Shown piece by piece: positions 42,519-50,859 of a stretch of 52,548 nucleotides of DNA (within the stretch, counting starts at the first letter, position 1; each line of letters starts with the position of its first letter). The stretch lies in the NCBI GenBank assembly GCA_018241125.1, contig JAFEEL010000017.1, positions 1-52,548 of the forward strand, in the 5' to 3' direction. A program made the translations under genes and the position numbers. This stretch comes from Pseudomonadota bacterium. Its GTDB lineage: Bacteria; Pseudomonadota; Gammaproteobacteria; Xanthomonadales; Xanthomonadaceae. The notes under the pieces are model-generated. The model ran no database searches, was not told the origin of the DNA, and saw only the letters and a program-made list of their open reading frames with translations.

Positions 42519-43220
42519 TTGCGTCAGCCATTGTTTGAAGACAGCCGATTCGCCGTGGTTTGCAAACCCGCCGGCCTGATGGCCCACGCCAGCCCGATGG
42601 CGCGCGACGAGGACGATTTTCTCGTCGATCGCTTGCGCGTGCAGTTTGGTCGCGAGGTGATGCTGGTGCATCGGCTCGACCGCGCGACCAGCGGCTGCGT
42701 GCTGGTGGCGTTTGATCGCGACACCGCCGCCGCGCTCGGCGCGCAGTTCATGCAGCGCGATGTCGAGAAGACCTACCTCGCGGTGTGTCGCGGCTGGCCC
42801 GACGCGCACGGCGTGATCGACCATCCATTGGATGGAGGGCCCGGCAGGCCGCTCAAGAAGCCGGCGGTCACCGCGTTCCGGCGGCTGGCGACCGGCGAGT
42901 TGCCGGAGCCTTCCGGCGGCTTTCCCACATCGCGCTACGCTCTGCTCGAATGCACGCCTGAAACCGGCCGCTGGCGGCAGATCCGTCGCCACCTCAAGCA
43001 CAGCTTCCATCACCTGATCGGCGACACCAGCCACGGCGACGGTCACCACAACCGCATTTTTCGCGAGCACGGTGTGACGCGGATGTTGCTGCATGCGCAC
43101 TCGCTCGCCTTCGCGCATCCGCAGGGCGGCGACCGCATCACGGTCACCGCGCCACTGGATGCCCAGTTCGAACGGGCGTTGGCGATGTTCGGGTGGAGCG
43201 TGCCGACCGCGCCCGGCTGA
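42519..43220 (+). CDS. truC: tRNA pseudouridine-65 synthase TruC-like
   Basis: 233-aa RluA-family pseudouridine synthase. The catalytic Asp is in VHRLDRATSGCVLVAF. The TruC-type segment RHLKHSFHHLIGDTSHGDG and HHNRIF follows. It should isomerise U65 of tRNA-Ile/Asp. The start is uncertain: there is no in-frame ATG, and the longest frame begins at a TTG inside the divergent gene's 5' end. I choose TTG 42519 (LRQPLFEDSRFAVVCKPAG), with TTG 42531 as the alternative. Confidence 0.85.
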   Translation: MRQPLFEDSRFAVVCKPAGLMAHASPMARDEDDFLVDRLRVQFGREVMLVHRLDRATSGCVLVAFDRDTAAALGAQFMQRDVEKTYLAVCRGWPDAHGVIDHPLDGGPGRPLKKPAVTAFRRLATGELPEPSGGFPTSRYALLECTPETGRWRQIRRHLKHSFHHLIGDTSHGDGHHNRIFREHGVTRMLLHAHSLAFAHPQGGDRITVTAPLDAQFERALAMFGWSVPTAPG

Positions 43221-43272
43221 TGCCGGGGCGCCTGCGGGTTACCATGCGCGCGTTTCGACCGGGGGCTTGCGG

Positions 43273-43701
43273 ATGTTGCCAATCGACGACCACATCGCCA
43301 TTCCCGACGAGGAATTGGTCGAACGCTTCGTGCGCTCGACCGGGCCCGGCGGGCAGAACGTCAACAAGGTCGCCACCGCGGTCGAGCTGCGTTTCGACGT
43401 GGCGCGCTCGCCGTCGCTACCCGAAGCGGTGCGTTCGCGTTTGCTGGCGCGCCGTGACCGGCGGCTCACCGATGCGGGTGTGCTGGTGATCAGTGCGCAG
43501 CGTTTCCGCACCCAGGAGCGCAATCGCGCCGATGCCCGCGAGCGGCTGGTGGCGCTGGTGCTGGCCGCCACCCGTGCGCCGGTCAAGCGCGTCGCGACCC
43601 AGCCCACGCGCGCATCGAAGTTGCGCCGCTTGGAGGGCAAGAAACAGCGCGGGGAAGTCAAGCGCGCACGCAGCCGCAGCGCGCGGGATCCCGACGCATG
43701 A
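43273..43701 (+). CDS. arfB: Peptidyl-tRNA hydrolase ArfB (ribosome rescue)
   Basis: 142-aa release-factor-like protein. The GGQ motif is at 26-28 in RSTGPGGQNVNKVATAVELR, and the lysine/arginine-rich tail (KLRRLEGKKQRGEVKRARSR) that fits the empty mRNA channel is complete. It frees ribosomes stalled on mRNAs without a stop codon. The start is MLPIDDHIAIP at 43273. The stop overlaps the acyltransferase ATG. Confidence 0.94.
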   Translation: MLPIDDHIAIPDEELVERFVRSTGPGGQNVNKVATAVELRFDVARSPSLPEAVRSRLLARRDRRLTDAGVLVISAQRFRTQERNRADARERLVALVLAATRAPVKRVATQPTRASKLRRLEGKKQRGEVKRARSRSARDPDA

Positions 43702-44288
43702 ATGATCGCGTGCCGCCGCTGCCGGAGTGCGCCCCGCGCACCGGCAACGCCTTCACCCGCTGGTTCGGGCGCAGCGTGTTGCGCATGGGCGGCTGGAAAA
43801 TATCCGGATCGTTTCCGAATCAGCGCAAGCTGGTCATCATCGTCGCCCCGCACTCGACCTGGTGGGACGGCGTGTGGGGGCTGGCGGCCAAGCTGGCGCT
43901 GGGCGTGCGCGTGCTGGTAATCGGCAAGCGCGAACTTTTCCACGGCCCGCTGGGCTGGCTGCTGCGGCGCTTCGGCGCCATCCCGGTGGATCGCGCGCGC
44001 GCGCACGGTGTGGTGGAGATGGTGGTGCGCAGCTTCGCGCAGACCGACACGTTGTGGTTCGTGGTCGCGCCCGAAGGCACGCGCAAGCCGGTGCCGCGCT
44101 GGAAGACCGGCTTCTGGCATATCGCCCGTGCCGCCGACGTGCCGGTGCAGTGCGTGTACTTCCACTACCCCGAGCGCACCATCGGCATCGGCCCGCTGCT
44201 GGCGATGAGCGCCGACGAGGCGGCCGACATGGCGCGCCTGCGCGCGATCTACCGGCCGTGGATGGGCAAGTATCACGGGACCGATTAG
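43698..44288 (+). CDS. Lysophospholipid (1-acylglycerol-3-phosphate) acyltransferase
   Basis: 196-aa PlsC-type acyltransferase with the catalytic HX4D motif HSTWWD (52-57), FGAIPVDR and VAPEGTRKPV (the EGTR motif). It has no long membrane helices, as in the short YihG/Sms-like group. It transfers an acyl chain to a lysolipid at the inner membrane. It is coupled to arfB by an ATGA overlap. Confidence 0.88.
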   Translation: MNDRVPPLPECAPRTGNAFTRWFGRSVLRMGGWKISGSFPNQRKLVIIVAPHSTWWDGVWGLAAKLALGVRVLVIGKRELFHGPLGWLLRRFGAIPVDRARAHGVVEMVVRSFAQTDTLWFVVAPEGTRKPVPRWKTGFWHIARAADVPVQCVYFHYPERTIGIGPLLAMSADEAADMARLRAIYRPWMGKYHGTD

Positions 44289-44338
44289 CAGTTGGCGTGG
44301 TGCATCGTTCACGTCGCAGCGGGCGGCGCGCCGTCGCC

Positions 44339-45325
44339 TCACCGCTCCGAATGCCCCACGTCGAAGTAATCCCCGCGGGCGAACAGGCCGGGCTTGACCA
44401 GGTTCACGAAGGCGCGGGCGTGCGGGCTCAGGAAGCGGCCTTTGCGGATCACCACGCCGTAGCTGCGCGGCGGGAAGTATTCGCGCAGGTTGCGCACCGC
44501 CAGCCGCTGCCGGTCGGCGTCGGTCAGGCAGATGCCGGTGACGATCGAGATGCCCAGCCCCATCGCCACGTATTGCTTGATGACCTCCCAGCCGCCGACT
44601 TCCAGCGCCACCGAGTAGGGCACGCGGCGCTGCTGGAACACCAGGTCCACCAGTCGCCAGGTGGTCAGCCGGCGCGGCGGCAGGATCAGGCCGTAGGGCG
44701 AGAGGTCTTCGAGTTGCAGCGGTTCGCGGGTGCCCAGCGGGTGATCGCGCGGCACGATCAACATCGGGTCGAAGCTGTGGGTGGGCGCGTAGTCCAGATC
44801 GGCGGGCACGTCGAGCATCGAGCCGACCGCCAGGTCCACGCCGTCCGAGCGCAACAGGCCCAGCCCGTCCTGCCCGGTGACGTTGTGCAGCACCAGTTGC
44901 ACCTCGGGGTGGCGATCCTTGTACGCCTGCACCAGCGGCGGCAGCAGGTAGAGGATGGTCGAGGTGCCGGCGGCGATGTGCAGGGCGCCGGCGGCCATGC
45001 CGCGCAACTTGGCCTTGAACTCCGATTCCAGCCCGTCCAGCCCCTCCACCAGCGGCCGCGCCAGTTCGTACAGCGCCTCGCCGGCGTGGGTCAGGCCGAA
45101 GCGCTTGCCGCTGCGCTCGAACAAGCGTGCCCCGAACTCGCGTTCCAGCGCCTGCAATTGCAGGCTCACCGCCGGCTGGCTGAGGAACAACGCCTCGGCC
45201 GCGCGCGACACCGAGCCCAGCCGGGCGACCTGGCAAAACGCCCGCAGTGGCTTGAGCCGCTCGCCCTTGTAGTAAAACCGCGACGCAGAACCGGTCACAG
45301 ATCGGCCTTGTATTAACGGATTCAA
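44339..45325 (-). CDS. LysR-family regulator divergent from aceB
   Basis: 328-aa LysR regulator. The N-terminal winged helix is KPLRAFCQVARLGSVSRAAEAL followed by FLSQPAVSLQLQALEREFG. The effector domain is CysB-like (GTSTILYLLPPLVQAYKDRHP ... AVGSMLDV). The ATG at 45325 gives a 24-residue leader; a GTG at 45298 is the alternative start. It shares an 80-bp AT-rich intergenic region with the glyoxylate-shunt genes aceB-aceA, so it probably controls them and itself. The inducer is unknown. Confidence 0.9.
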   Translation of the reverse strand: MNPLIQGRSVTGSASRFYYKGERLKPLRAFCQVARLGSVSRAAEALFLSQPAVSLQLQALEREFGARLFERSGKRFGLTHAGEALYELARPLVEGLDGLESEFKAKLRGMAAGALHIAAGTSTILYLLPPLVQAYKDRHPEVQLVLHNVTGQDGLGLLRSDGVDLAVGSMLDVPADLDYAPTHSFDPMLIVPRDHPLGTREPLQLEDLSPYGLILPPRRLTTWRLVDLVFQQRRVPYSVALEVGGWEVIKQYVAMGLGISIVTGICLTDADRQRLAVRNLREYFPPRSYGVVIRKGRFLSPHARAFVNLVKPGLFARGDYFDVGHSER

Positions 45326-45376
45326 TACTAATCATTCAATCATATCGTTTGTCAACCGTGCTGCACCGCATCTAAG
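45306..45376. promoter_or_regulatory. Divergent lysR/aceB control region with overlapping -35 boxes
   Basis: Toward aceB: -35 TTGTCA (45349-45354), 16-bp spacer, -10 TCTAAG (45371-45376). On the minus strand the same bases read TTGACA (45355-45350), a perfect -35 for the LysR gene, so the two promoters overlap back to back. Upstream of the aceB -35 are a GTATT-N9-AATAC dyad (about 45310-45328; LysR T-N11-A type) and a direct repeat ATTCAAT (45320 and 45334). The segment is strikingly AT-rich for this genome. Confidence 0.6.
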
Positions 45377-45405
45377 GTCGAAGCCCCGGTAACGAGGTGC
45401 CCGAC

Positions 45406-47064
45406 ATGACCGATTCGATCCAGCGCCAGCCTGAACTCCCCGCCGAGACCGCCGAAGTGGACCTCGGCCCGGCCGGTATCCGCGTGGTCGGCCCGCGCGT
45501 ACCTGCGCAGGCAGCGATCCTGAGCGCGCAGGCGCTGGCCTTCCTGGCCGACCTGCAACGCCGTTTCGAGGCCACCCGGCAGACGTGCCTGGCCGGTCGC
45601 CGCGCCCGCCAGGCGCGTTTCGACGCCAAGGAGCTGCCCGATTTCCGTGCCGACACCGCCGCCATCCGCGCCGGAAACTGGCGCGTGGCCGCGATCCCGG
45701 CCGCCTTGCTCGACCGCCGCGTGGAGATCACCGGCCCGGTCGAGCCCAAGATGGTCATCAATGCCCTGAACTCGGGCGCCAACTGCTTCATGGCCGACTT
45801 CGAGGATTCCACCTCGCCGACCTTCGCCAACCTCGTCGGCGGCCAGCAGGTGCTGCGCGAGGCGATCGCCGGCACGCTGGAGTTCACCACCGAGCTGGGC
45901 AAGCACTACGCGCTCAAACCCGAGCCCGAGCGTGCGGTGTTGATGGTGCGCCCGCGTGGCTGGCACCTGTACGAAAAGCACGTGCTGGTGGACGACGCGC
46001 CGATGTCGGCCAGTTTGTTCGACCTCGGGCTGTTCGCCTTCCACAACGCCCGCGCGTTGCACGCCAAGGATCGCGGCCCGTACTTCTACCTGCCCAAGAT
46101 GGAGTGCATGGAGGAGGCCGCGCTGTGGGAGGCCGTGCTGGCGCACATCGAAGCGCGCCTGAGCCTGCCCCACGGGACGATGAAGGTCACGGTGCTGATC
46201 GAAACCCTGCCGGCGGCGTTCGAGATGGACGAGATCCTGCACGCGCTGAAAGACCGCATCGTCGGCCTGAACTGCGGGCGCTGGGACTACATCTTTTCCT
46301 ACCTGAAAAAGTTCCGGAAGCACCGCGACAAGGTGCTGCCCGAACGCGGGCAGGTGACGATGACTCAGCACTTCCTGAAGTCGTACTGCGAGCTGCTGAT
46401 CCAGACCTGCCACCGCCGCGGCGCGCACGCGATGGGCGGGATGGCCGCGCAGATCCCGATTTCCGGCGACGCGCAGGCCAACGAGGCCGCGCTGGCGCGG
46501 GTGCGCGCCGACAAGCTGCGCGAGGTCAGCGCCGGCCACGACGGCACCTGGGTCGCGCATCCGGCATTGATCCCGATCGCGCGGGAAATCTTCGATACCC
46601 ACATGCCCACGCCCAACCAGCACCATGTGAAGCGCGAAGAAGTGTCGGTCACCGCCGCCGACCTGATCCGCCCCTGCGCCGGCACCATCACGCGCAAGGG
46701 CTTCGAGAACAACGTCGAGGTCTGCGTGCGCTACCTCGCCGCGTGGCTGGACGGCAACGGCTGCGTACCGATCCATCACTTGATGGAAGATGCCGCCACC
46801 GCCGAGATCGCCCGCGCCCAGCTCTGGCAATGGCTGCACGCCTCGGCCAGCGGCACCGAGCCGCTGCATCTGGATGACGGCACGCCGGTGGATTTCACCT
46901 TGTTCGACCGCGTGCTGCTGGCCCTGCCCAGCCAGTTGGCCGCAATTGGCGGCCTGCCCGGCGCGGTGCGCATTCACGAAGCCATCGCCTTGCTGGATGA
47001 ACTGACCGACGCGCAAATCCTCGCCCCGTTCCTGACCGTGCCGGCGTATCAGAAGCTGGCTTGA
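45406..47064 (+). CDS. aceB: Malate synthase A
   Basis: 552-aa malate synthase: glyoxylate + acetyl-CoA + water to malate + CoA. Family blocks: GANCFMADFEDSTSPTFANL, MVRPRGWHLYEKHVLVD, GTMKVTVLIETLPAAFEMDEI (catalytic Arg/Glu region) and GLNCGRWDYIFSYLK; the C-terminal catalytic Asp is in MEDAATAEI. I start at ATG 45406, eight bases after GAGG; a GTG nine bases earlier is less likely. It is first of aceB-aceA, with a repeat-filled 377-bp gap before aceA. Confidence 0.96.
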   Translation: MTDSIQRQPELPAETAEVDLGPAGIRVVGPRVPAQAAILSAQALAFLADLQRRFEATRQTCLAGRRARQARFDAKELPDFRADTAAIRAGNWRVAAIPAALLDRRVEITGPVEPKMVINALNSGANCFMADFEDSTSPTFANLVGGQQVLREAIAGTLEFTTELGKHYALKPEPERAVLMVRPRGWHLYEKHVLVDDAPMSASLFDLGLFAFHNARALHAKDRGPYFYLPKMECMEEAALWEAVLAHIEARLSLPHGTMKVTVLIETLPAAFEMDEILHALKDRIVGLNCGRWDYIFSYLKKFRKHRDKVLPERGQVTMTQHFLKSYCELLIQTCHRRGAHAMGGMAAQIPISGDAQANEAALARVRADKLREVSAGHDGTWVAHPALIPIAREIFDTHMPTPNQHHVKREEVSVTAADLIRPCAGTITRKGFENNVEVCVRYLAAWLDGNGCVPIHHLMEDAATAEIARAQLWQWLHASASGTEPLHLDDGTPVDFTLFDRVLLALPSQLAAIGGLPGAVRIHEAIALLDELTDAQILAPFLTVPAYQKLA

Positions 47065-47124
47065 GTGATGACTTCTGAGAGTGCCTCACCCTGCGTTGCG
47101 AGTATTGAGTTTCGTCAGACATCA

Positions 47125-47278
47125 CCTCCCTCCCCCGCGCGCGGGGGAGGGTTCTGCCATGGTCGTTACGCTGAGCGTAGCGGATGCTCCCTCCCCCGCG
47201 CGCGGGGGAGGGTTGGGGTGGGGGGCGCGGTGCGAAACGCCCCCATCCCAGCCTTCCCCCGCAAGCGGGGGAAGGGGC
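47125..47278. repeat. Three GC palindromes with G-quadruplex-type tails between aceB and aceA
   Basis: Hairpins CTCCCCCGCG/CGCGGGGGAG at 47125-47153 and 47187-47226 (same direction), and an inverted CTTCCCCCGC hairpin at 47239-47278. The second unit has tail GGGGGAGGGTTGGGGTGGGG, four G-runs of three or more, a canonical G-quadruplex pattern. The remaining bases of the gap (47065-47124) show no gene. Confidence 0.85.
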
Positions 47279-47303
47279 AGCCCCCGGTTGCTTGTCGCTT
47301 CTC

Positions 47304-47429
47304 GAGTCCCAAGTCCCAAGTCCCAAGTCCCAAGTCCCAAGTCCCAAGTCCCGAGTCCCGAGTCCCGAGTCCCGAGTCCCGAGTCCCGAGTCCCGAACCC
47401 CGAATCCCGAGTCCCCATTCCCCATCCCC
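47304..47429 (+). repeat. Heptanucleotide tandem array, AAGTCCC/GAGTCCC x18
   Basis: Eighteen 7-bp units in a row: one GAGTCCC, six AAGTCCC, six GAGTCCC, then five decayed copies (GAACCCC, GAATCCC, GAGTCCC, CATTCCC, CATCCCC). The array stops 12 bases before the aceA ATG, so it forms the immediate leader of aceA. Confidence 0.95.
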
Positions 47430-47441
47430 GGAGTTGAAGCC

Positions 47442-48746
47442 ATGAAAACCCTGCCATCCGCCGAACAGCTCAAGCTCGACTGGACCAACAACGCGCGCTG
47501 GAAAGGCGTGACCCGCACCTACACCGCCGAGGAAGTGGTGCGCCTGCGCGGCACGGTGCCGATCGAGCACTCGTTGGCTCGCCACGGCGCGGAAAAATTG
47601 TGGAAGTCGTTGAACTCCTCCGATTACGTCAACGCACTGGGCGCGCTGACCGGCAATCAGGCGATGCAGCAGGTCAAGGCCGGACTGAAGGCGATCTACC
47701 TGTCGGGCTGGCAGGTCGCGGCCGATGCGAATCTGGCCGGTGAGATGTACCCCGACCAATCGCTGTACCCCGCCAACTCGGTGCCGCAGGTGGTCAAGCG
47801 CATCAACAATTGCCTGCTGCGCGCCGACCAGTTGAACCACGCCGAAGGCAAGGATGACGTGGATTGGCTGCAACCGATCGTGGCCGATGCCGAGGCCGGT
47901 TTCGGCGGCGTGCTCAATGCCTTTGAACTGATGAAGTCGATGATCGAGGCCGGCGCGGCCGCCGTGCACTTCGAAGACCAGCTCGCTTCGGTCAAGAAGT
48001 GCGGGCACATGGGCGGCAAGGTGCTGGTGCCGACCCGCGAGGCGGTGGAAAAGCTCGTCGCCGCCCGCCTGGCCGCCGACGTGTGCGGCGTGCCGACCTT
48101 GATCGTGGCGCGCACCGACGCCGAGGCCGCCGACCTGCTGACCTCCGACGTGGACGACAACGACAAGCCCTTCATCACCGGCGAGCGCACACCCGAGGGT
48201 TTTTTCAAGACCCACAAGGGCCTCGATCAAGCGATCAGCCGCGGCGTGGCTTACGCGCCGTATGCCGATCTGGTGTGGTGCGAAACCGGCAAGCCCGATC
48301 TGGAGTTCGCGCGCAAGTTCGCCGCCGCCATCCACGCCAAATACCCGGGCAAGCTGCTGGCCTACAACTGCTCGCCCAGCTTCAACTGGAAAAAGAACCT
48401 CGACGACGCCACGATTGCTTCTTTCCAGCAGCAACTGGCGGCGATGGGCTACAAGTTCCAGTTCATCACCCTGGCGGGATTCCACGCGCTCAACTACTCG
48501 ATGTTCAACCTCGCCCACGGCTACGCACGCGGCGGCATGAGCGCGTTCGTGGAATTGCAGGAGGCCGAGTTCGCCGCTGCCGACCGTGGCTTCACCGCGG
48601 TCAAGCACCAGCGCGAGGTCGGCACCGGCTACTTCGACACGGTGACGCAGACCATCCAGGGCGCGCATTCGTCCACAGTCGCGCTGAAAGGCTCGACCGA
48701 GGAAGCGCAGTTCCACGATCGCAAGCCGGAAACCGCGGCGGCGTGA
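47442..48746 (+). CDS. aceA: Isocitrate lyase
   Basis: 434-aa isocitrate lyase: isocitrate to glyoxylate + succinate. The active-site Cys motif is [13 protein letters not shown]. Also [17 protein letters not shown]-like metal residues in [13 protein letters not shown], and [10 protein letters not shown]. It partners with aceB just upstream to let the cell grow on acetate or fatty acids. The start ATG at 47442 has a GGAG eight bases before it; the frame upstream is open only through the repeats. The tandem array directly before the start may affect translation. Confidence 0.96.
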   Translation: MKTLPSAEQLKLDWTNNARWKGVTRTYTAEEVVRLRGTVPIEHSLARHGAEKLWKSLNSSDYVNALGALTGNQAMQQVKAGLKAIYLSGWQVAADANLAGEMYPDQSLYPANSVPQVVKRINNCLLRADQLNHAEGKDDVDWLQPIVADAEAGFGGVLNAFELMKSMIEAGAAAVHFEDQLASVKKCGHMGGKVLVPTREAVEKLVAARLAADVCGVPTLIVARTDAEAADLLTSDVDDNDKPFITGERTPEGFFKTHKGLDQAISRGVAYAPYADLVWCETGKPDLEFARKFAAAIHAKYPGKLLAYNCSPSFNWKKNLDDATIASFQQQLAAMGYKFQFITLAGFHALNYSMFNLAHGYARGGMSAFVELQEAEFAAADRGFTAVKHQREVGTGYFDTVTQTIQGAHSSTVALKGSTEEAQFHDRKPETAAA

Positions 48747-48754
48747 TGTAACTC

Positions 48755-48794
48755 AAGCCCCTCTCCCATCGGGAGCGGGGTGGGGGTGAGGGGC
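48755..48794 (+). repeat. GCCCCTCTCCC-type palindrome with G-run tail
   Basis: AAGCCCCTCTCCCATCGGGAGC then GGGGTGGGGGTGAGGGGC. A very similar unit in the same direction lies at 50400-50441, so the two flank yifB as direct repeats. Confidence 0.75.
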
Positions 48795-48824
48795 GAGCTG
48801 GTTTGGCGCATCGGCAGGGCTGGC

Positions 48825-50342
48825 TCACGCCGTGGACATTGCCGAACGTCGATCAAGCTGGCGATAGCCGATCGCCTCGCTCAGGTGCGCGGTGGTGATA
48901 CTGGCGCTGTCGGCCAGGTCGGCGATGGTACGCGCCACGCGCAGGATGCGGTGGGTGGCGCGCGCCGACAGTTGCAGGGCGTCGATGGCGCGTTCGAGCA
49001 AGGCCTGGTCGGCGGCGCTCAGGCGCGCCACGCGCTCGAGCTGGCGCTGGCCGAGCAGGGCGTTGGGCCCGCCGCCGCGCTGTACTTGGATGCGGCGTGC
49101 GCCGACCACGCGCGCCCGCACCGCTGCCGACGGCTCGCCGGGCGGCGCATCCGCGCGCAGGTCGCCGTGCGGCAGGCGCGGCACCGCCACGTGCAGGTCG
49201 ATGCGATCCAGCAGCGGCCCGGAGATGCGTCCGCGGTAACGCGCGACTTGTTCGGCGGTGCAGCGGCAACGCCCGGACGCATCGCCGGCCCAGCCGCAGG
49301 GGCAGGGGTTCATCGCCGCCACCAACTGGAAGCGCGCCGGGAACTCGGCCTGTCGTGCCGCCCGCGAAATGCACACGCGCCCGGATTCCATCGGCTCGCG
49401 CAGCACGTCCAGTGTGTAGCGATCCCACTCGGCCAGTTCATCCAGAAACAGCACCCCGTGGTGCGCCAGCGAGATTTCTCCCGGTCGCGGGTCGGCGCCG
49501 CCGCCCACCAGCGCGACCGCGCTGGCGGTGTGGTGCGGTGCCCGCCACGGCCTGCGCTTCCAATGGGATAGATCGACGCCGCGCCCGCTGACTGAAGCGA
49601 TCGCCGCAGTTTCCAGCGCTTCGTCCTCCGACAGCGGCGGCAGGATGCCCGGCAGGCGCGAGGCCAGCAGGGTCTTGCCGCAGCCGGGCGGGCCGAGGAA
49701 CAGCAGGTGATGCGCACCGGCGGCGGCGATCTCCAGTGCCCGCCGCGCCAGCGCCTGCCCGCGCACGTCGGCCAGGTCGGGGCCGTCATCGGCTGGCGCG
49801 ACCGGTGCGACGACGGCTTCCGGCAAGGTCTTGTGGCCGTGCAGGTGCGCGCAGATTTCCAGCAGGGTGCGCGCGGTGCGCACGTCGGCGTCGGCCACCA
49901 GCGCCGCTTCGGCGCCATTGGCCTGCGGCACGAACAAGGTGCGGCCATCGGCCTTGGCCGCGATCGCCGCGGGCAGCACGCCGTCGACCGCGCGCAGTTC
50001 GCCGGTCAGCGCCAGCTCGCCGAGAAACTCACCGCTGGCCAGCGCGTCCAGCGGGATCTGCCCGGTCGCGGCCAGGATGCCCAGCGCGATCGGCAGGTCG
50101 AAGCGTGCGCCGTCCTTGGGCAGATCGGCTGGCGCAAGATTGACGGTGATGCGCCGCGCCGGGTATTCGAACTGCGCGTTCTGGATCGCCGCGCGCACCC
50201 GATCCTTGCTCTCGCGCACCGCCGCTTCGGGCAGGCCGACGATGGCGGTGTTGGGCAATCCGCCCGACAGGTGCACTTCCACCCGCACTGCGGGCGCGCG
50301 CACGTTCTCGCGGGCACGGCTGTGAACCAGCGCCAGGCTCAT
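48825..50342 (-). CDS. YifB-family Mg-chelatase-like AAA+ ATPase
   Basis: 505-aa protein of the ComM/YifB group. N-terminal Lon-like domain (VEVHLSGGLPNTAIVGLPE ... APADLPKDGARFDLPIALGI), Walker A GPPGCGKT (217-224), Walker B LFLDELAEW, zinc-like Cys cluster MNPCPCGWAGDASGRCRC, and a C-terminal MgsA-like helical lid. ComM-type members are hexameric branch-migration helicases in natural transformation. The start is MSLALVHSRARENV at 50342; the longer frame is repeat sequence. ubiK lies 250 bases upstream. Confidence 0.93.
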   Translation of the reverse strand: MSLALVHSRARENVRAPAVRVEVHLSGGLPNTAIVGLPEAAVRESKDRVRAAIQNAQFEYPARRITVNLAPADLPKDGARFDLPIALGILAATGQIPLDALASGEFLGELALTGELRAVDGVLPAAIAAKADGRTLFVPQANGAEAALVADADVRTARTLLEICAHLHGHKTLPEAVVAPVAPADDGPDLADVRGQALARRALEIAAAGAHHLLFLGPPGCGKTLLASRLPGILPPLSEDEALETAAIASVSGRGVDLSHWKRRPWRAPHHTASAVALVGGGADPRPGEISLAHHGVLFLDELAEWDRYTLDVLREPMESGRVCISRAARQAEFPARFQLVAAMNPCPCGWAGDASGRCRCTAEQVARYRGRISGPLLDRIDLHVAVPRLPHGDLRADAPPGEPSAAVRARVVGARRIQVQRGGGPNALLGQRQLERVARLSAADQALLERAIDALQLSARATHRILRVARTIADLADSASITTAHLSEAIGYRQLDRRSAMSTA

Positions 50343-50399
50343 AACGGAAGCTCCTGATCGAACGCAATGCGGTTGGGCATGGAATCCGGGTGCGCTGGG

Positions 50400-50441
50400 C
50401 AAGCCCCTCTGCCAGCGGGAGAGGGGTTGGGGTGAGGGGTG
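50400..50441 (+). repeat. GCCCCTCTGCC-type palindrome with G-run tail
   Basis: CAAGCCCCTCTGCCAGCGGGAGAGGGG hairpin followed by a TTGGGGTGAGGGGTG tail; same orientation as the unit at 48755. Confidence 0.75.
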
Positions 50442-50592
50442 CCCGCTGGCGACGCGATGGCGCGATGCGATGGCCGCGACGAGGTGGCGATCCGACATCA
50501 ACCCCGTTGCGGCGGCCCTCACATCGGCAAGTGCGTCACGGATGCGCGCGCCCGATACCCAGCGACGGCGATCACGCCCGCACCGCGAGAAG

Positions 50593-50859
50593 TCAGTGAT
50601 TCGGGCCGGTGAACGCTTCCAGCCGGGCTTCGAGCAACTCCACCATGCGTTCGAGCAGTTCGAGCTTCTCGCGGGTGCGCAGCAGCACCGCGCGTTGCAC
50701 GTCGAACTCCTCGCGGGTCACCAGATCGAGCTTGCCCAGGCCCGCCTGCACACCGGCGCGGATGTGCTGGCGCAGGTCGCCGGTGGCCTCGCGCACGCCC
50801 GGCGGGATCGACTCGTGAATGCGGCGGGCGATTTCGTCGATGCTGCGGATGTCGATCAT
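50593..50859 (-). CDS. ubiK: Ubiquinone biosynthesis accessory factor UbiK
   Basis: 88-aa BMFP-domain protein: MIDIRSIDEIARRIHESIPP followed by a trimeric coiled coil (REKLELLERMVELLEARLEA). UbiK binds UbiJ (38067) and helps the soluble Ubi complex handle lipid intermediates. It is alone, upstream of yifB on the same strand. Confidence 0.9.
   Translation of the reverse strand: MIDIRSIDEIARRIHESIPPGVREATGDLRQHIRAGVQAGLGKLDLVTREEFDVQRAVLLRTREKLELLERMVELLEARLEAFTGPNH

Noticed and set aside
45585-46877. 430-codon frame inside aceB
   Set aside because: Shadow of malate synthase in another phase.
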